Positions 23,423-34,105 of a DNA stretch of 64,000 bases are shown one piece after another; positions within the stretch are counted from its first letter, which is position 1, and the number at the start of each line of letters is the position of its first letter. The notes below the pieces were generated by a model. The model worked only from the letters and a program-made list of their open reading frames with translations. It made no database searches and had not been told where the DNA came from. A program made the position numbers and the translations under genes. Origin of the DNA: Cepaea nemoralis (Eukaryota; Mollusca; Gastropoda; Stylommatophora; Helicidae); contig JACEFZ010021371.1 in NCBI GenBank assembly GCA_014155875.1, forward strand, positions 2,063,501 to 2,127,500. The letters run 5' to 3'.

Positions 23423-24482
23423 CATCATGTGCCATGCCGGAAAGCGTAGGCGGTCATGACTCTCAATTTCACTCGATCACCAGAGTCGTGGATAAGCTCA
23501 GTGTTCCTGTTTCAACCATGCCATGTGGCCAAGCCATCCTTCTTGGTGTTCCCCTTGGTCTGTTCCCTTCGATCTTGCCAGTTGTCACCAAGTTATCCAA
23601 TTCATTTCTTCTCATAACATGTCCAAAAACATTTGACTGTCTACTTCTAATTTCTCTAATCAATTTACGATTTTCATTTCTTTCCTATAGTACTTGGTCA
23701 TTTGTTTTTCTGTCTGTCCATGGAATTCTTTTGCATTCTCCTCAGAAACCACATTTCTACAGCCATCAGATGTTTTTCAGCTTGACTGGTCATTGTCTAA
23801 GTTTCACACCAATACAAAAGAACAGGTTCCATTAACACATCAACACTCTTTTTCTCGTTTCAATTGACATCTTTTTATTGGTCAGTATGTTTTTCATCTT
23901 GCTAAAGGCTACTTTCGTCATGGCGATTCTTGTTCTAATCTCTTCAAGGCCTCACCCATCAAATGTTATGACTGTTCTGAGATAATTGTATCGATTCATT
24001 TGTTGAAGAATATTCCAATTTACTTGTATATTACATTGAGGTACTTCTTTCTTCCTAGTGACGATCATAATCTGTGTCTTTTTACAATTTAATTCTAACC
24101 CCAGATGTTCACCGTGTGCACCAACCGCATCTTCTAACTGTTGCAGATCCTGCTCATTGTCTGCAATCAATACTATATCACCTGCATATCTAATGTTATT
24201 GATATTTCGTCTTCCAGTGATGATTCCATTTATATCTTCTATATTTCTGAAAATATTGTCACTGTATAGGGTAAAAAAGATCTGGAGACATTACACTTCC
24301 CTGTCTGACACCTCTCTTAATAGGCTGATATTGTCCTACTTCATTGTAAACCCTTATGGCAGCTCGTTGTTTCCAATATATGTTTTTAATAAGTCTTTCC
24401 CATCAATTTGTAGGTCTGCAAGCATATATACCATGTTGACATGTCTTACTCTATCGAAAGCCTTTGTGTAGTCAATAAAGCA
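23423..24482 (-). mobile_element. LINE insertion, minus strand, with 11-bp TSD
   Basis: It is bounded by AAGTCACTATC at 23412-23422 and 24483-24493. The insert is a 5'-truncated copy of the family at 6375-7671. From 24482 downward it starts at the RT motif A region (rc of ctttgtgtagtcaataaag, reading FIDYTKAFD), then NINNIRYAGDIVLIADNEQD (YAGD), LGLELNCKKTQIMIVTRKKE, MNRYNYLRTVITFDG, and ends in GNRPRGTPRR...HGMVETGT and the family 3' end. Frameshifts abound. Confidence 0.92.
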
Positions 24483-24890
24483 AAGTCACTATCAATGAAT
24501 GTAAGAATGAGAGTGCTGAAATGTTATATAGACCTAGTTTTGCTGTATGGCAGCGAATCTTGGAATGTAAATGAACACATTAGGAAGAACTTAGAAGCAA
24601 CGAGATGTAGTTTTTGAGAATAATGTTGCGAATTCGTTGGACTGCCAGAGTAACTAACGATTGCCTGACAGAGGCTAATGAAACTAGAACACTATATACA
24701 ACAATAAGAAAGAGACATTGGAGAACATCATGCCAACTGGAAAGATCGAGGGGAAGAGAGGCAGAGGCAGACTAAGAGAAATTGTGCTGGAGGGATTGAG
24801 ACGGTAGCGTAGAGGAATATCATCAGCAGAGTTGATCCAGTACACCCAGACCGAGAAGTGTTGAGAGCCATGAGTATTATAGTAAGCGCA
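24483..24890 (+). pseudogene. APE-type LINE C-terminus (right part of interrupted element)
   Basis: It resumes the element cut at 23422: RMRVLKCYIDLVLLYGSESW, NVNEHIRKNLEAT, FLRIMLRIRWTARVTNDCLT and METGKIEG-type C-terminal residues (LENIMPTGKIEGKRGRGRLR). It is frameshifted near 24620. Confidence 0.85.
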
Positions 24891-25079
24891 TTTGCCACCC
24901 AAAAAAGGGGAGCCAAGAGGAGCAGCTCCCCGAGTATTTTGTTGTATAGCTCTATGTGACGTCATCCAGCCCCCCCCCCCCCTCTCCAAAAAAAATCGGC
25001 TCCCCATTCTAAATGGGGAGTCAAAGGGATATAACCCATGAATAAGCGATTTTTTTGCCATCTTACATCCCTTTATTTT
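24891..25079. other. short non-coding stretch with a poly-C tract
   Basis: It holds inverted short segments around ggggagc...gctcccc (24907-24935 and 25000-25020) and a C13 run at 24970-24982. It is probably the 3' end of the preceding LINE plus unrelated sequence. Confidence 0.4.
24970..24982. repeat. poly-C tract (13 C)
   Basis: Direct reading. Confidence 0.95.
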
Positions 25080-26640
25080 TTGTTTTTTGTAATTTAAATA
25101 TTGGTTTTATTAATATGCCAGTTATTATTAGTTGTAGCGGGGCGGCGGGGGTTGACAAGATTAAGGATGGCTGTTAAGTGGTGGGATAGGGGTGGCTGGA
25201 ATAATTTTTAAAATGTCGATTCATTGTTAAGAGGTGGGGTGGTGAAGCGGAGTCATGGTGGCCGAGATGACTATTGGGATTGAGTAGGGAGGCGGGGGAC
25301 TATTGATGGTGTGTAATGGTTAGGAGTACGATGCGGTTCCATGGTGTTACGTCGTGGCTAACCCGGGAGGTTGGGAAAATTAATAGATGGTTGTTAAGAG
25401 ATAGGGCTATGGGGTGGTGCCATGTGGTCGTGGGGTAATGTATCAACAGTGTGTGTGCGTTGGTGGGGTGGGCCGAAGTGTAGTGGGGGTGCAGGAGTGG
25501 GGCGCGTGGGGTGCCGGCGCATGAGGTGGGGTGAGGGGGTTCAAACCTTCGAACCTTGACGTTTGTCATATGAAAACCGGAATAAGTAAAAATGTAAATT
25601 TGGCGGTTATGATCTGTAGAGGGTCGTGGTGGTCTATACACCAGCATCATATGGTTTACAAATGAAAATCTTAAAAAGTAAAGATGGCTGTTAATATTTG
25701 TTGTAGTGGGTATGGTTTAATAAAATTCGTTCTTAAGGGGTGGATAGCGGTTATTTGTGCTCTGTAGAGGGTCGTAATGGCTTATACACTATCATCATAG
25801 GGTTACAAATGAAAACCTTAAAAAGTAAAGATGGCCGGTATTGCTGGTTACTGGTGGGTATAGCTTAGGGAAATTCGTTGTTAAGGGGTGGGCAGCGGTT
25901 ATTAGTGGTCTGTACACGCATTGGCCTATACACCATAATCATAAAAGGATCACGGAACTTCTAATGAAAACCTTAAAATGTAAAGATCGTCGGTAATATT
26001 TGTTGTAGTGATTATGGCTTAGTGTAATTTGTTGTTAAGGATTGGATAGGTATAGGGGTAGGTAGATAAGCGCTTACGAAAACTATCATCATACTGGTTA
26101 CAGAGCTTAAATGAAAACCTTAAAAAGTAATGATGGCCAGTAGTAGTGGTTGTAATGGGTAGGGTTTAGTGAAATTCGTTGTTAATGGGTGGATATCGGT
26201 TATTAGTGGTCTGTAGAGGGTCGTATTTCTGATACACTATCATCATAGAAGGGTCATGGAGCTTCAAATGAAAATCTTTAAAATGTAAAGATGACCGGTA
26301 ATATTTGTTATAGTGGATATGGCTTAGTACAATTTGTTGTTAAAGGCTGGATGAGTGGAGAAGTAGGTAGATAAGTACTTCGGAACACTATCATCATACG
26401 GGTTAGAGAGCTTCAAATGAAAACATTAAAAAAGTAAAGATGGCCTGTATTATTGGTTGTAGTGGGTATGACTCAACGAAATTCGTTGTTAATGGGTGGG
26501 TGAGTGGAAGAAAGACTATATTAATGCTTCTGAACATTGTGTAAGGGGTAGGTGAGTGGCGGGGTGGCTACATAAATACGTCCATTATTTATTAAAGGAC
26601 GGGTGTGGTCGAGTGGATGGGTGGGTAGATAAAGGTATGA
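25080..26640. repeat. degenerate ~150-bp satellite with two unit types
   Basis: Clear units start at aaatgaaaa(c/t)cttaaaa near 25660, 25808, 25963, 26109, 26266 and 26417, a spacing of 147-157 bp. Each has the core taaagatgg.cggtaat...tgttgtagtggg.atgg.ttag...aattcgttgttaa. Some units then carry cggttattagtggtctgtaga, others aggtagataagt, and these alternate towards the right end. The flanks (25080-25640 and 26520-26640) hold more diverged, GT-rich pieces. No coding. Confidence 0.85.
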
Positions 26641-27299
26641 AGGTCTAACACCGACAAATTTAACGCATAATTGCGGATTCGATCGTCAGAAGACCTAAGA
26701 TATTTTCAGTATATGTCTATTGTAAAGTGGTCGACTGTTTATTATAATAGTGGTTACTATAATCTGTAGTGGATGGGACTTAAACACTGTCATCATACCA
26801 TTGGCGCTGTGTTAGGGATACAAACCTCGACCTCGGAATGTGTGACGGTGTACATCCAGGACACGTGGGTAATGGCTACAGCCAGTCAAAGGGATCGTTG
26901 CTTCCGGTCGCAAGCATAAAGTTCAACCCGGAAAAGTGGGTAATTGTTACATCCGGTCAAAGATGGCGCTGCATCCTGTCACTTGTTTAAGGGTACAGAC
27001 AAGACACGTGGTTAAGAGGGATACTACATAAAAAACGATGATCTGTTGGCTGTTGAACCAGGGGAACTAACTCGGGATGACCACCAAGTACGGGAGTATT
27101 TCTTCCCCCTCGTCAACAGGGCGCCGGAAGTTTAAAACGATCTCTCTTAGCGCTCTCTTTTCTACAGCCGTGTCGTCCTATGGTCACCAAGTAATAGCAA
27201 AGGACAAGAAACTACTACTACTACTGGTATAACGTGGTTATATATCTTCGACAGGTTCCACAGAAAGTCACCTGACATATCCCTGAGAAGAAGCAAATG
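26641..27299. other. non-coding stretch, no gene seen
   Basis: Two short related phrases (cacgtgggtaatggctacagcc at about 26860 and gtgggtaattgttacatccgg at about 26936) suggest a weak internal repeat. Nothing else is recognised. Confidence 0.5.
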
Positions 27300-27525
27300 G
27301 CACTTCTCTGGTGCAGAGATAAATTACCTCAAGACTATGAACTCTGGGTATAGAAATTTACTACTCTTGTGCATAGATAACTAACCTAAAGACTATGAAC
27401 TCTGTGTATAGAAAGTTACTGCGCTGGTGCAGAGATAAATAACCTCAAGTCTAAGAACTCGGTGGATAGGAATTTACTTCTCTTGGGCAGAGCGAAATAA
27501 CAAAAAAGATTTTGAACTCTGTAAA
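27300..27525. repeat. 59-bp minisatellite, four copies
   Basis: Units begin near 27301, 27361, 27420 and 27479, each of the form ctcttgtgcagagataaata...aagactatgaactctg..tatagaaatttac. Copies 1-3 are about 85-90 percent alike by eye; the fourth is more diverged. Confidence 0.9.
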
Positions 27526-28017
27526 AATATAAAAATGAAAAATGGATAACTCACGAACAGTTTCCATGCATATAAGCATAGTTAATTGACTAACCGGTGA
27601 CAGTGTGTCGAACATATCTAGATACAGTGGTTTAGACAGTGTTGATGTGCTCTCAGCAATGGATTTTATTAACTACCTGAATTGTGAGTGTGTAGAAGTC
27701 AAGGACTCACATTAATCTCATTATTCAGTGGTGATCAGACTGTGCACAAATTTCAGGATATTGGAATACGACCAGAATCAGTCGGAGAGAAGCATCCTCG
27801 GGTGAGATCATTCCAGTTCTGTGTTGTGTGTCGTCGAATGGCCGTATAATGATGAGAGATGGGATGCTGAACAGAGACATAAAGAGTCCTATCTCGCATA
27901 CACAATAGACTACACCACAGATTACATATACACATTCAATACACCCACCTGACATAGTTTTCTGTATTAAATATTCTAATAATTGTTTGAGGAAAGTGTT
28001 GTCGGGGTATTGTTCTG
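27526..28017. other. non-coding stretch, no gene seen
   Basis: Several short open frames but no domain, splice or transposon signature that I can recognise. Confidence 0.5.
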
Positions 28018-28018
28018 A

Positions 28019-28105
<87 letters not shown>
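28018..28105. repeat. (GA)n microsatellite
   Basis: About 44 GA dinucleotides without interruption. Confidence 0.99.
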
Positions 28106-28108
<3 letters not shown>

Positions 28109-28383
28109 TCATAAGACCTAACGGGAGGTATGTAGAAAAAGGTATTACAGTAGTGCCAAATTGAAAAAAAAAAAAGATTTTCAGGTGAGCTTGTTGAATC
28201 CACTTTCCCCCCAGGGACAACAAGTGACATTAATCACAGCATTAGGACAGCATCAGTACGGCAAGATTGGGTACACAGCTATCTCATCCCTCTCCGAAAA
28301 CCATTCAAGGATCATTCAAAGCTTAGCTGCTTTAGTATCATCACCCTTTAAAATACATTTGGGAAGGTTCTAGAGAAGATAGT

Positions 28384-29762
28384 CACTGACAAGTTGCAAG
28401 AGTTTTTGGAAAAGGGGAAGCTTCTTCCAAGAGGCCTGGGGAGCTACAGGCCAGGAAAAGCTACCTGGTCAAATGCAGCCACTTTTGCCTTTGACGTTTA
28501 TGAGGGGTTGCAGAGTAGAAAGGAAACGATAGCGGTAGCGCTTGATCTCGGGGATGCGTACAATAGAGGTCGATATGATATTTTGATGACCGCATTGATG
28601 GAGAAGGGGGTTGTTGATGAAACTGGATAGCGGCCGTCCTGCACTCTCGTGGGTTGCTCTCCGTCTGGGTCCATGGACCCCAGAGCCACATATTTTAACC
28701 CCGGGACTGCCACGGGGATCCGCAATCTCACCGGTGGTCTTTAATGTGTATACGAGCAAGATTGCAAACCTAGAAGCACTAGGGGTTGGAAGGATACTAA
28801 CATTTGCAGATGATATTCTTGCAAATAGGCAGGAGACAGATTGGGAGCAAACAGCCCAGGAGCTACAGGCGACAGTAGACAAAGTGATTGACTGTTGCAC
28901 TGAAATGAGTGCTGTCATCCACCCGAAAAAGGCAGCTGTTTTGTGGTGCTCTCTGGACAACAAGATTGTGAGAAATGATGTCCCAAGCCTCACGATAGAT
29001 GGCAGAAGTGTCAACAGAGAGAACAAACTGAAGTATCTTGGAATCACATTTTACAGGAGCATGTCCTTCAAGGACCATGTGGAGACGGTTGTGACAAGAT
29101 CTCAAAGGGGACCCAATGCACGTAAAACTATGGCTTCAATGGACACAGAGCAGACAATGCTTTTCACGCTAAACCAGCACTTGATCCTCTCGGGGATTGA
29201 TTATGGACTAGGTCTGCTCACTGTCTCAAAGAGTCAGTTGGTGAAATTAGAGCGCATACAGAACGAAGCTATGCGGGTCATTCTGGGATGCACCAGAGAC
29301 ACCCCAGTAGTGTGTAAGCGTTACATACTTGGTTTGCCGACTGTTGCTGGTAGGCACAAGGTGATGCAGGCGAAGGCATACCTCAGAGTAGTTGCTGACA
29401 CAGATTACCCTTTGCGTGAGGAGCTGGACGCAGTTAAGGGTCAGCGACTGATAAGAGGGAAATCATGGATGGCTCAGGCGGAGGATACGATCAGACAGGT
29501 GTGCATCTTGGAGAACATTAGGCGACTAGAGGAGTGGGTCAGAGTGCCAGCGGAGCGGTCAGACTTGTGCAGAATTATAATCACATTGAGCCAGAAGTGC
29601 AGGGAGTGGCCAGCAGGGGCCACGGAAGTGGAAATCCAGCAACTAATTCAGGATAATGCTCGCCCTGGCGATATGATTATATACACAGATAGTTCGATGT
29701 TGAGAGGCAGGATTAGTGCCTGGGGGTTCTTAGCAAAAGCTAATGGTCGACGTTTGGTGTAG
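28384..29762 (+). pseudogene. I-like LINE reverse transcriptase and start of RNase H
   Basis: 28394-28630 gives LGSYRPGKATWSN and ALDLGDAYNRG (motif A); a frameshift near 28610 leads to 28611-29762 with TPGLPRGSAISPVVFNVYTS (motif 4), the catalytic TFADDILANRQ (FADD), HPKKAAVLW, NKLKYLGITFYRSMSFKDHV, GLGLLTVSKSQL, RVILGCTRDTPV and then MIIYTDSSMLRGRISAWGF, the first strand of RNase H with its catalytic D. The 383-codon run is the longest clean LINE frame in the window. It ends in a stop replacing a sense codon (29760-29762). Confidence 0.92.
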
Positions 29763-29861
29763 GAGAGCCTGGCATATGATACCACAACACCTAGCTTAAG
29801 AATGGAGGTGGAGGCGGTCAGTGCAGCTTTCCGATGGATGGAGAATACGATACACACACAC

Positions 29862-29906
<45 letters not shown>

Positions 29907-30353
29907 TCGTGATTGCAACTGACTAAGAAAGTATGCTGAGTAGGGTGAGGACAGGCAAGCTTCGTGCAGAGTGGCTTGCTTCATAGGTGGCGTGGATCGT
30001 CTGGATCTTTCCTCCGGGGTATGCTGGTTTTCTGGGGGATGAACAGGCGGAGAGATTAGCTGGCTCTGCAAAACTTGGTGTAGTATTGATGCATGATAAG
30101 GCAGACGTGGTTGCGGCCTTGTGGGAGCACGTGTAGACCTCGGAAGAGCAAATGGATCACCATGGTCTGGCAAGAATGCAACAGCGAGGGGTGACGAGGG
30201 AATCTGGCCGACGATCGATGCTCAGAGGAAAGGCGAGACGGACATATAATCAGATTGCTACTGGTACTATTAGTATTGGAACTATTCGCTGGCTGCTGGG
30301 GATGGGGACGGAACGCTTATGGGAATGCCCCGAATTATGTAATGTCGGTTCCT
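29763..30353 (+). pseudogene. I-like LINE RNase H, interrupted by (CA)n
   Basis: The RNase H continues with ESLAYDTTTPSLRMEVEAV (catalytic E), then a (CA)n array exactly where the sister copy reads TATHVVFITD, then degenerate ESMLSRVRTGKLRAEWL, a FPPGYAGFLGDEQAERLAG segment (family H.G..GNE.AD.LA motif) and the end WLLGMGTERLWECPE. Several stops. Confidence 0.88.
29852..29902. repeat. (CA)n microsatellite inside the RNase H frame
   Basis: Interrupted CA array that replaced a short coding segment. Confidence 0.95.
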
Positions 30354-30380
30354 AAATCAATCAATCAATCAATCAATTAT

Positions 30381-30986
30381 TGTGTTAACATTTTCTGACA
30401 AATATTTTTCATCCGGCCCTCCGACGGTACTCAAACGTGCTTGATATAACGTATGGAACACTAGACGTTGTGATACACTTTACTTATAAATATTATGTTT
30501 AGAATAATAGATCTTCACACGTGCGGGGTCATCCAGGCTGCTATGTGTCTTAAATTTACTATTTTTAATTATAAATGATTGTATCTAGATTTTCTTGTTT
30601 ATTGTAATATGTGCTTATTTCGCGCCATCCCAAGTCCTTCCCCGACTCGTGGTAGCACCGCCTACGCTCTGACGTTACCATGGCTTCCATCTCAACACAC
30701 ACACGCACACACACACGCACACTCATCTTTCCCTCCCCCAGAAGCGTCCGGCTATCACAGGTCTGATGCTCCAGAAATATTTACTTCTTTTTGCCAGTCA
30801 TCTATTTTATAGGCATGTAACAAGAATATCCTTGTTTGACAGTGATGGGTAAGTGAACTACAAGTGTGAATAGAGGCAATAAAGTAGCAAACATAGCATA
30901 AAAATGCTAATGAAGCCTCGTGTTAATATGAAAAAATTATCCCCAGCTCAGAAGAATTTCCCGATCAAGGTGTTAATCGAGCTGGT
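30381..30986. other. non-coding stretch, no gene seen
   Basis: It has a CA/CG-rich patch (30694-30722, acacacacgcacac). Nothing else is recognised. Confidence 0.5.
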
Positions 30987-30994
30987 CTCTAGGC

Positions 30995-31195
30995 CAGTGT
31001 TTTTCAACATTTCTGCTAGAGCAGATCCTTACGAAAATGTTTACGTTGCTCAAGGAACTCTTTGAATTTATCCAAGTGTCTGTACTACTTTATGTAATAA
31101 ACCAGATTGGCAGAAATGTTGCATTTAGGCGATTTCGGTCTGTTTCGGGGAAATCCCATAGCTACCACTCGCGGAACCCTGTTTGAAAAACTCTG
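30995..31195. mobile_element. hAT MITE (201 bp) with perfect 8-bp TSD
   Basis: The ends are CAGTGTTTTTCAA and, inverted, CAGAGTTTTTCAA, in agreement with hAT terminal repeats. The flanks are identical 8-bp duplications CTCTAGGC (30987-30994 and 31196-31203), the length produced by hAT transposases and close to the nTCTAGAn target preference. There is no coding capacity, so it moved using a transposase supplied by another element. Confidence 0.93.
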
Positions 31196-31425
31196 CTCTA
31201 GGCTGATTATTTAGGCCGGCCCTAATAAATATTTTGCAAACCTTATAATAAGATATATTCTATTACCAAAGGTACCTATAAACTTTATATGCACCTTTGG
31301 TGAGCCTTCGCTTCACCAGTGACCCTTGGTCCTCTGATTGTCTTTTTTCAATAGGAATTTAATTATGTATCTAGTTCAATGTCTTTTTTTTTCATTTTCA
31401 GATCCCGTGTACTTCACCCTTCATT

Positions 31426-33210
31426 ATGTCTACTAAGAAAAGAAAAGTTGACTCCGAGTGTCGCATTATCAATCAAGAATGGGGAGTAAAGTACTTCTTT
31501 GTGGAAACAAAAGCCCAGAAATCCAGTTGCGTAATATGCAGCCAAAGTGGTGCCATTTTGAAAGAGTACAATTTTCGGCGCCACTACGAAATACAACATC
31601 CATCAACATATTCAAAGTTTTCTGGAAAGTTACGCTCTGTGAAATATGAGTCCACGAAACGTGGTTTAGAAACACAAAGAAATCACTTCACGAGAAAGTT
31701 TGCTGAAAATGAATATGCCACTCGTACAAGTTACAATATATTGCATAAGATGACAGAACGAGGAAAACTGTTTACGGATGACAACTTAATCAAGGAGTCT
31801 ATGATGGATGAAGCAAATGACTTGTGTCCTAAGAAAGCCGATTTGTTTGGAACTATGAGCTTAACGGCAAGTTCAGTTATGTGAAGAAGAGAAGAACTTG
31901 GAAAGAACATGGTGCTACAGATAAAAACTAAGAACTTTTTGTGGTATTCTCAACTGATCTTTCGAGTACGTCACAACTTCTCGTGTTAATTCGTGGTGTC
32001 AATTTGGATTTTCAGATAACGGAAGAGTTGGCATCCGTTTTCAGCATGCATGGAACAACAACTGGAAAAGGCATTGTCATGGAAGTGCAAAATGTTTTGC
32101 AAGGCTATACTTCAGTGGAAGCAGCTTCAAGGTGTTACAGTTTATGGAGGAAAAAACATGGTTGGAGTGGGGAAGGGTCTGATGGGGCAGATCAGGACTC
32201 AGTTAGAAGATTTGCAAATTCTGGGAGCTCTGTTCATACACTGCATCATACATCAGCAGGCATTATGTGGAAAAGACTTAGATATTTCTTGTGTACTGAA
32301 ACCAGTCGTTTCTGCTGTGAACTTCATTCGGGGACATGACTCAGTCACCGTCAGTACCAGGCTTTTCTTGAAGAAATTGATTCTGAATTCTGAGACTTGC
32401 CTTATCACACATCATTGAGGTGGCTCAGCTTTGGTAAAGTCCTATTTTGTTTTAACAAGCTCCGAAACGAAATAGATGTTTTCCTCACTGAAAAAAATAG
32501 AGCTGATCCACAACTGTCAGATTCTACCAGGCTGTCAAAGTTGTAATTTTTGGTCGACATCACATCCCACATGAATGAACTGAATTTGAAACTTCAGGGA
32601 AAAGATAACTTCGTCAGTGATCTCTACAGAATCATTAAAGGATTTCGGAGAAAGCTGTCATTGTTTAAATCACAACTGGAAGGGGAAAACTTTTCTCATT
32701 TTCACTGTTTCAAAGAGTTTTGCGCTACAATTGCTGAAGTGTCAACCTCGATTTTCAGGGGGGAAAAACATTATTCGTGACTTGAAGAAGCATGTTCAGA
32801 TCTTGACAGAATTGAGAGTAACATTTTCTGTTCCAGAATCCTTTTGATTGTAACCGTGATGGTGTGCCAGTTGAACTAAAGTTGGAGCTCATTGATTTGC
32901 AAGCAAATTACTTGTTGAAAGAGACGCACAGAAAAGGAAAATTTGTTGAATTTTACCGTTGCTTCTCTGATGTTGAGTTTCAGAAACTGAAGAAATTTAC
33001 CACTGGTATTGCATCAGTGTTTGGAACACTTTATGTCTGTGAGCAAACATTTTCAAAAATGAAGTCAACACATCTGACAAGATTTACTGATGAACATTTG
33101 AAAGCCATTCTCTTGATTGGATTCAGCAATTCCAAACCAAACATTGATGATATCTTGAAAGCCAGTTTTACAAATTTCATTAACCTTTTTCCTGCCTGGT
33201 TTGTGAGATT
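31426..33210 (+). pseudogene. hAT transposase, GTF2IRD2/ZBED-like, degenerate
   Basis: It opens at MSTKKRKVDSECRIINQEWG with a BED-type finger (CVICSQSG...NFRRHYEIQH), then FTDDNLIKESMMDEAN, an eroded catalytic region (TSQLLVLIRGVNLDFQITEE, MHGTTTGK), the insertion-domain block VTVYGGKNMVGVGKGLMGQI and LFIHCIIHQQALCGK, DITSHMNELNLKLQGKDNF, and the dimerisation end CEQTFSKMKSTHLTRFTDEH. Transposases of this group cut and paste the element in the nucleus. Frameshifts at about 31885, 32420, 32540 and 32780 destroy it. It is a different subfamily from the copy at 38953. Confidence 0.92.
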
Positions 33211-33751
33211 CAGATATGTGCACACTAGCTCTGCTGTAACCTTTTTTTTTTTTTTTTGCTATCGTCACCTTCTTTGATAACTTTTTTTTAGTAAATAAAT
33301 ATGTTGGTTGTCTTTTTTTTTTTTTTTGTGTGTGCATCACACGCTACTCAACTATGATGAACTTAGTTTTTCGTCTTTTTTCCCCTGAACTTTCGTTCTG
33401 GCCTGCAAGTATTGTTAAAGTTAATTGCATATCCTTTACAGGACGTTTGCAGTCAACACCAGCATTATTTTGCTGTTGTTGATGTCTTAGCAAGTTTACG
33501 TCCAGTAATTTGTCATTGCTTTATGAACGACCGGCACTCATATCATAGCGTAAAAAACCAGCGCAACGCAATCTGCTGCCAAATTGTGCGCAGATGTATT
33601 TCAAACGCGTGTATACGGGATTAAGAACCGCGTCCGTAACACCTTCGCCACGGGGATCGGCACAAGTATTGTACAGAATGAGTTTGCGGCCCGCGCTCGC
33701 GATTTTGTCAGTTATCCGGCCCGCCGTGAAAAAAAAGTTTGGTGACCCCTG
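33211..33751 (+). mobile_element. hAT 3' end of the 31.4-kb element
   Basis: Non-coding tail with T-rich runs, ending ...gtttggtgacccctg, the inverse of a CAGGGGTCACCAAA hAT terminus at 33751. The matching left terminus is not found upstream of 31426, so the 5' end is probably lost or heavily diverged. Confidence 0.75.
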
Positions 33752-33759
33752 CACTAGAC

Positions 33760-33999
33760 ATTCGAGTGAGGTGATTTTTTAGAGTGTTCTTCACCTTCTG
33801 CCTTTTGCCTCGCAGGTGAATCCCGGTCTCTTCTATCGGCACCATCCCTTTAGACATTCTTATAAAAAGACATAATTTCAAGAGACTGTCGGCTAACTCT
33901 TGGGTAGGGATTTCTGCTTTTTCTAGTTGAAATACCCTAATGGCCAGCGACACTTGTCAATAATTTCATTTCTTTGAACATTTCGTAATCTCATCAATT
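33760..33999 (-). other. unassigned open frame flanking the hAT end
   Basis: The minus strand reads VFQLEKAEIPTQELADSLLK and GMVPIEETGIHLRGKRQK without stops from 33953 to the hAT terminus. I do not recognise it. It might be a LINE linker belonging to the endonuclease fragment at 34106-34830 or a host exon cut by the hAT element. Confidence 0.3.
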
Positions 34000-34010
34000 C
34001 TTATGATAAT

Positions 34011-34094
34011 CAGTTATCAGTTATCAGTTATCAGTTATCAGTTGGGGTATCTTCATTGCACTCCGGACAGGTCCATAGGTGCTCAGAACCTCCC
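34011..34094 (-). mobile_element. 84-bp I-like LINE 3' tip with 11-bp TSD and (GATAACT)n tail
   Basis: Flanked by CTTATGATAAT at 34000-34010 and 34095-34105. The insert reads on the minus strand GGSEHLWTCPECNEDTPTDN then stop, homologous to the C-terminus of the RNase H LINE (GTEHAWECPECSDVGS at 38200-38262), followed by a five-copy 7-bp tail. It is an extreme 5' truncation during integration. Confidence 0.88.
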
Positions 34095-34105
34095 CTTATG
34101 ATAAT

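Larger units (their letters stand above)
28357..30380 (+). mobile_element. RNase H-bearing LINE (I-clade-like), 5'-truncated
   Basis: It starts inside RT motif 1-2 (FGKVLEKIV in the frame with ggaaggttctagag) and runs to an (ATCA)n tail at 30354-30378. RT is followed by a cellular-type RNase H domain and a C-terminal WECPE(C) motif, the order seen in the I/Nimb/Tad-like branches. Other copies are at 37690-38277, 41130-42206 and 34011-34094. Confidence 0.88.

Noticed and set aside
25640..26530. Regular ~150-bp spacing suggesting a CRISPR array
   Set aside because: The whole unit is repeated, without unique spacers, and the genome is animal. It is a satellite.
31321..31345. caccagtgacccttggtcc as left terminus of the 31.4-kb hAT element
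   Set aside because: It does not align with the right terminus CAGGGGTCACCAAA beyond the first three bases.
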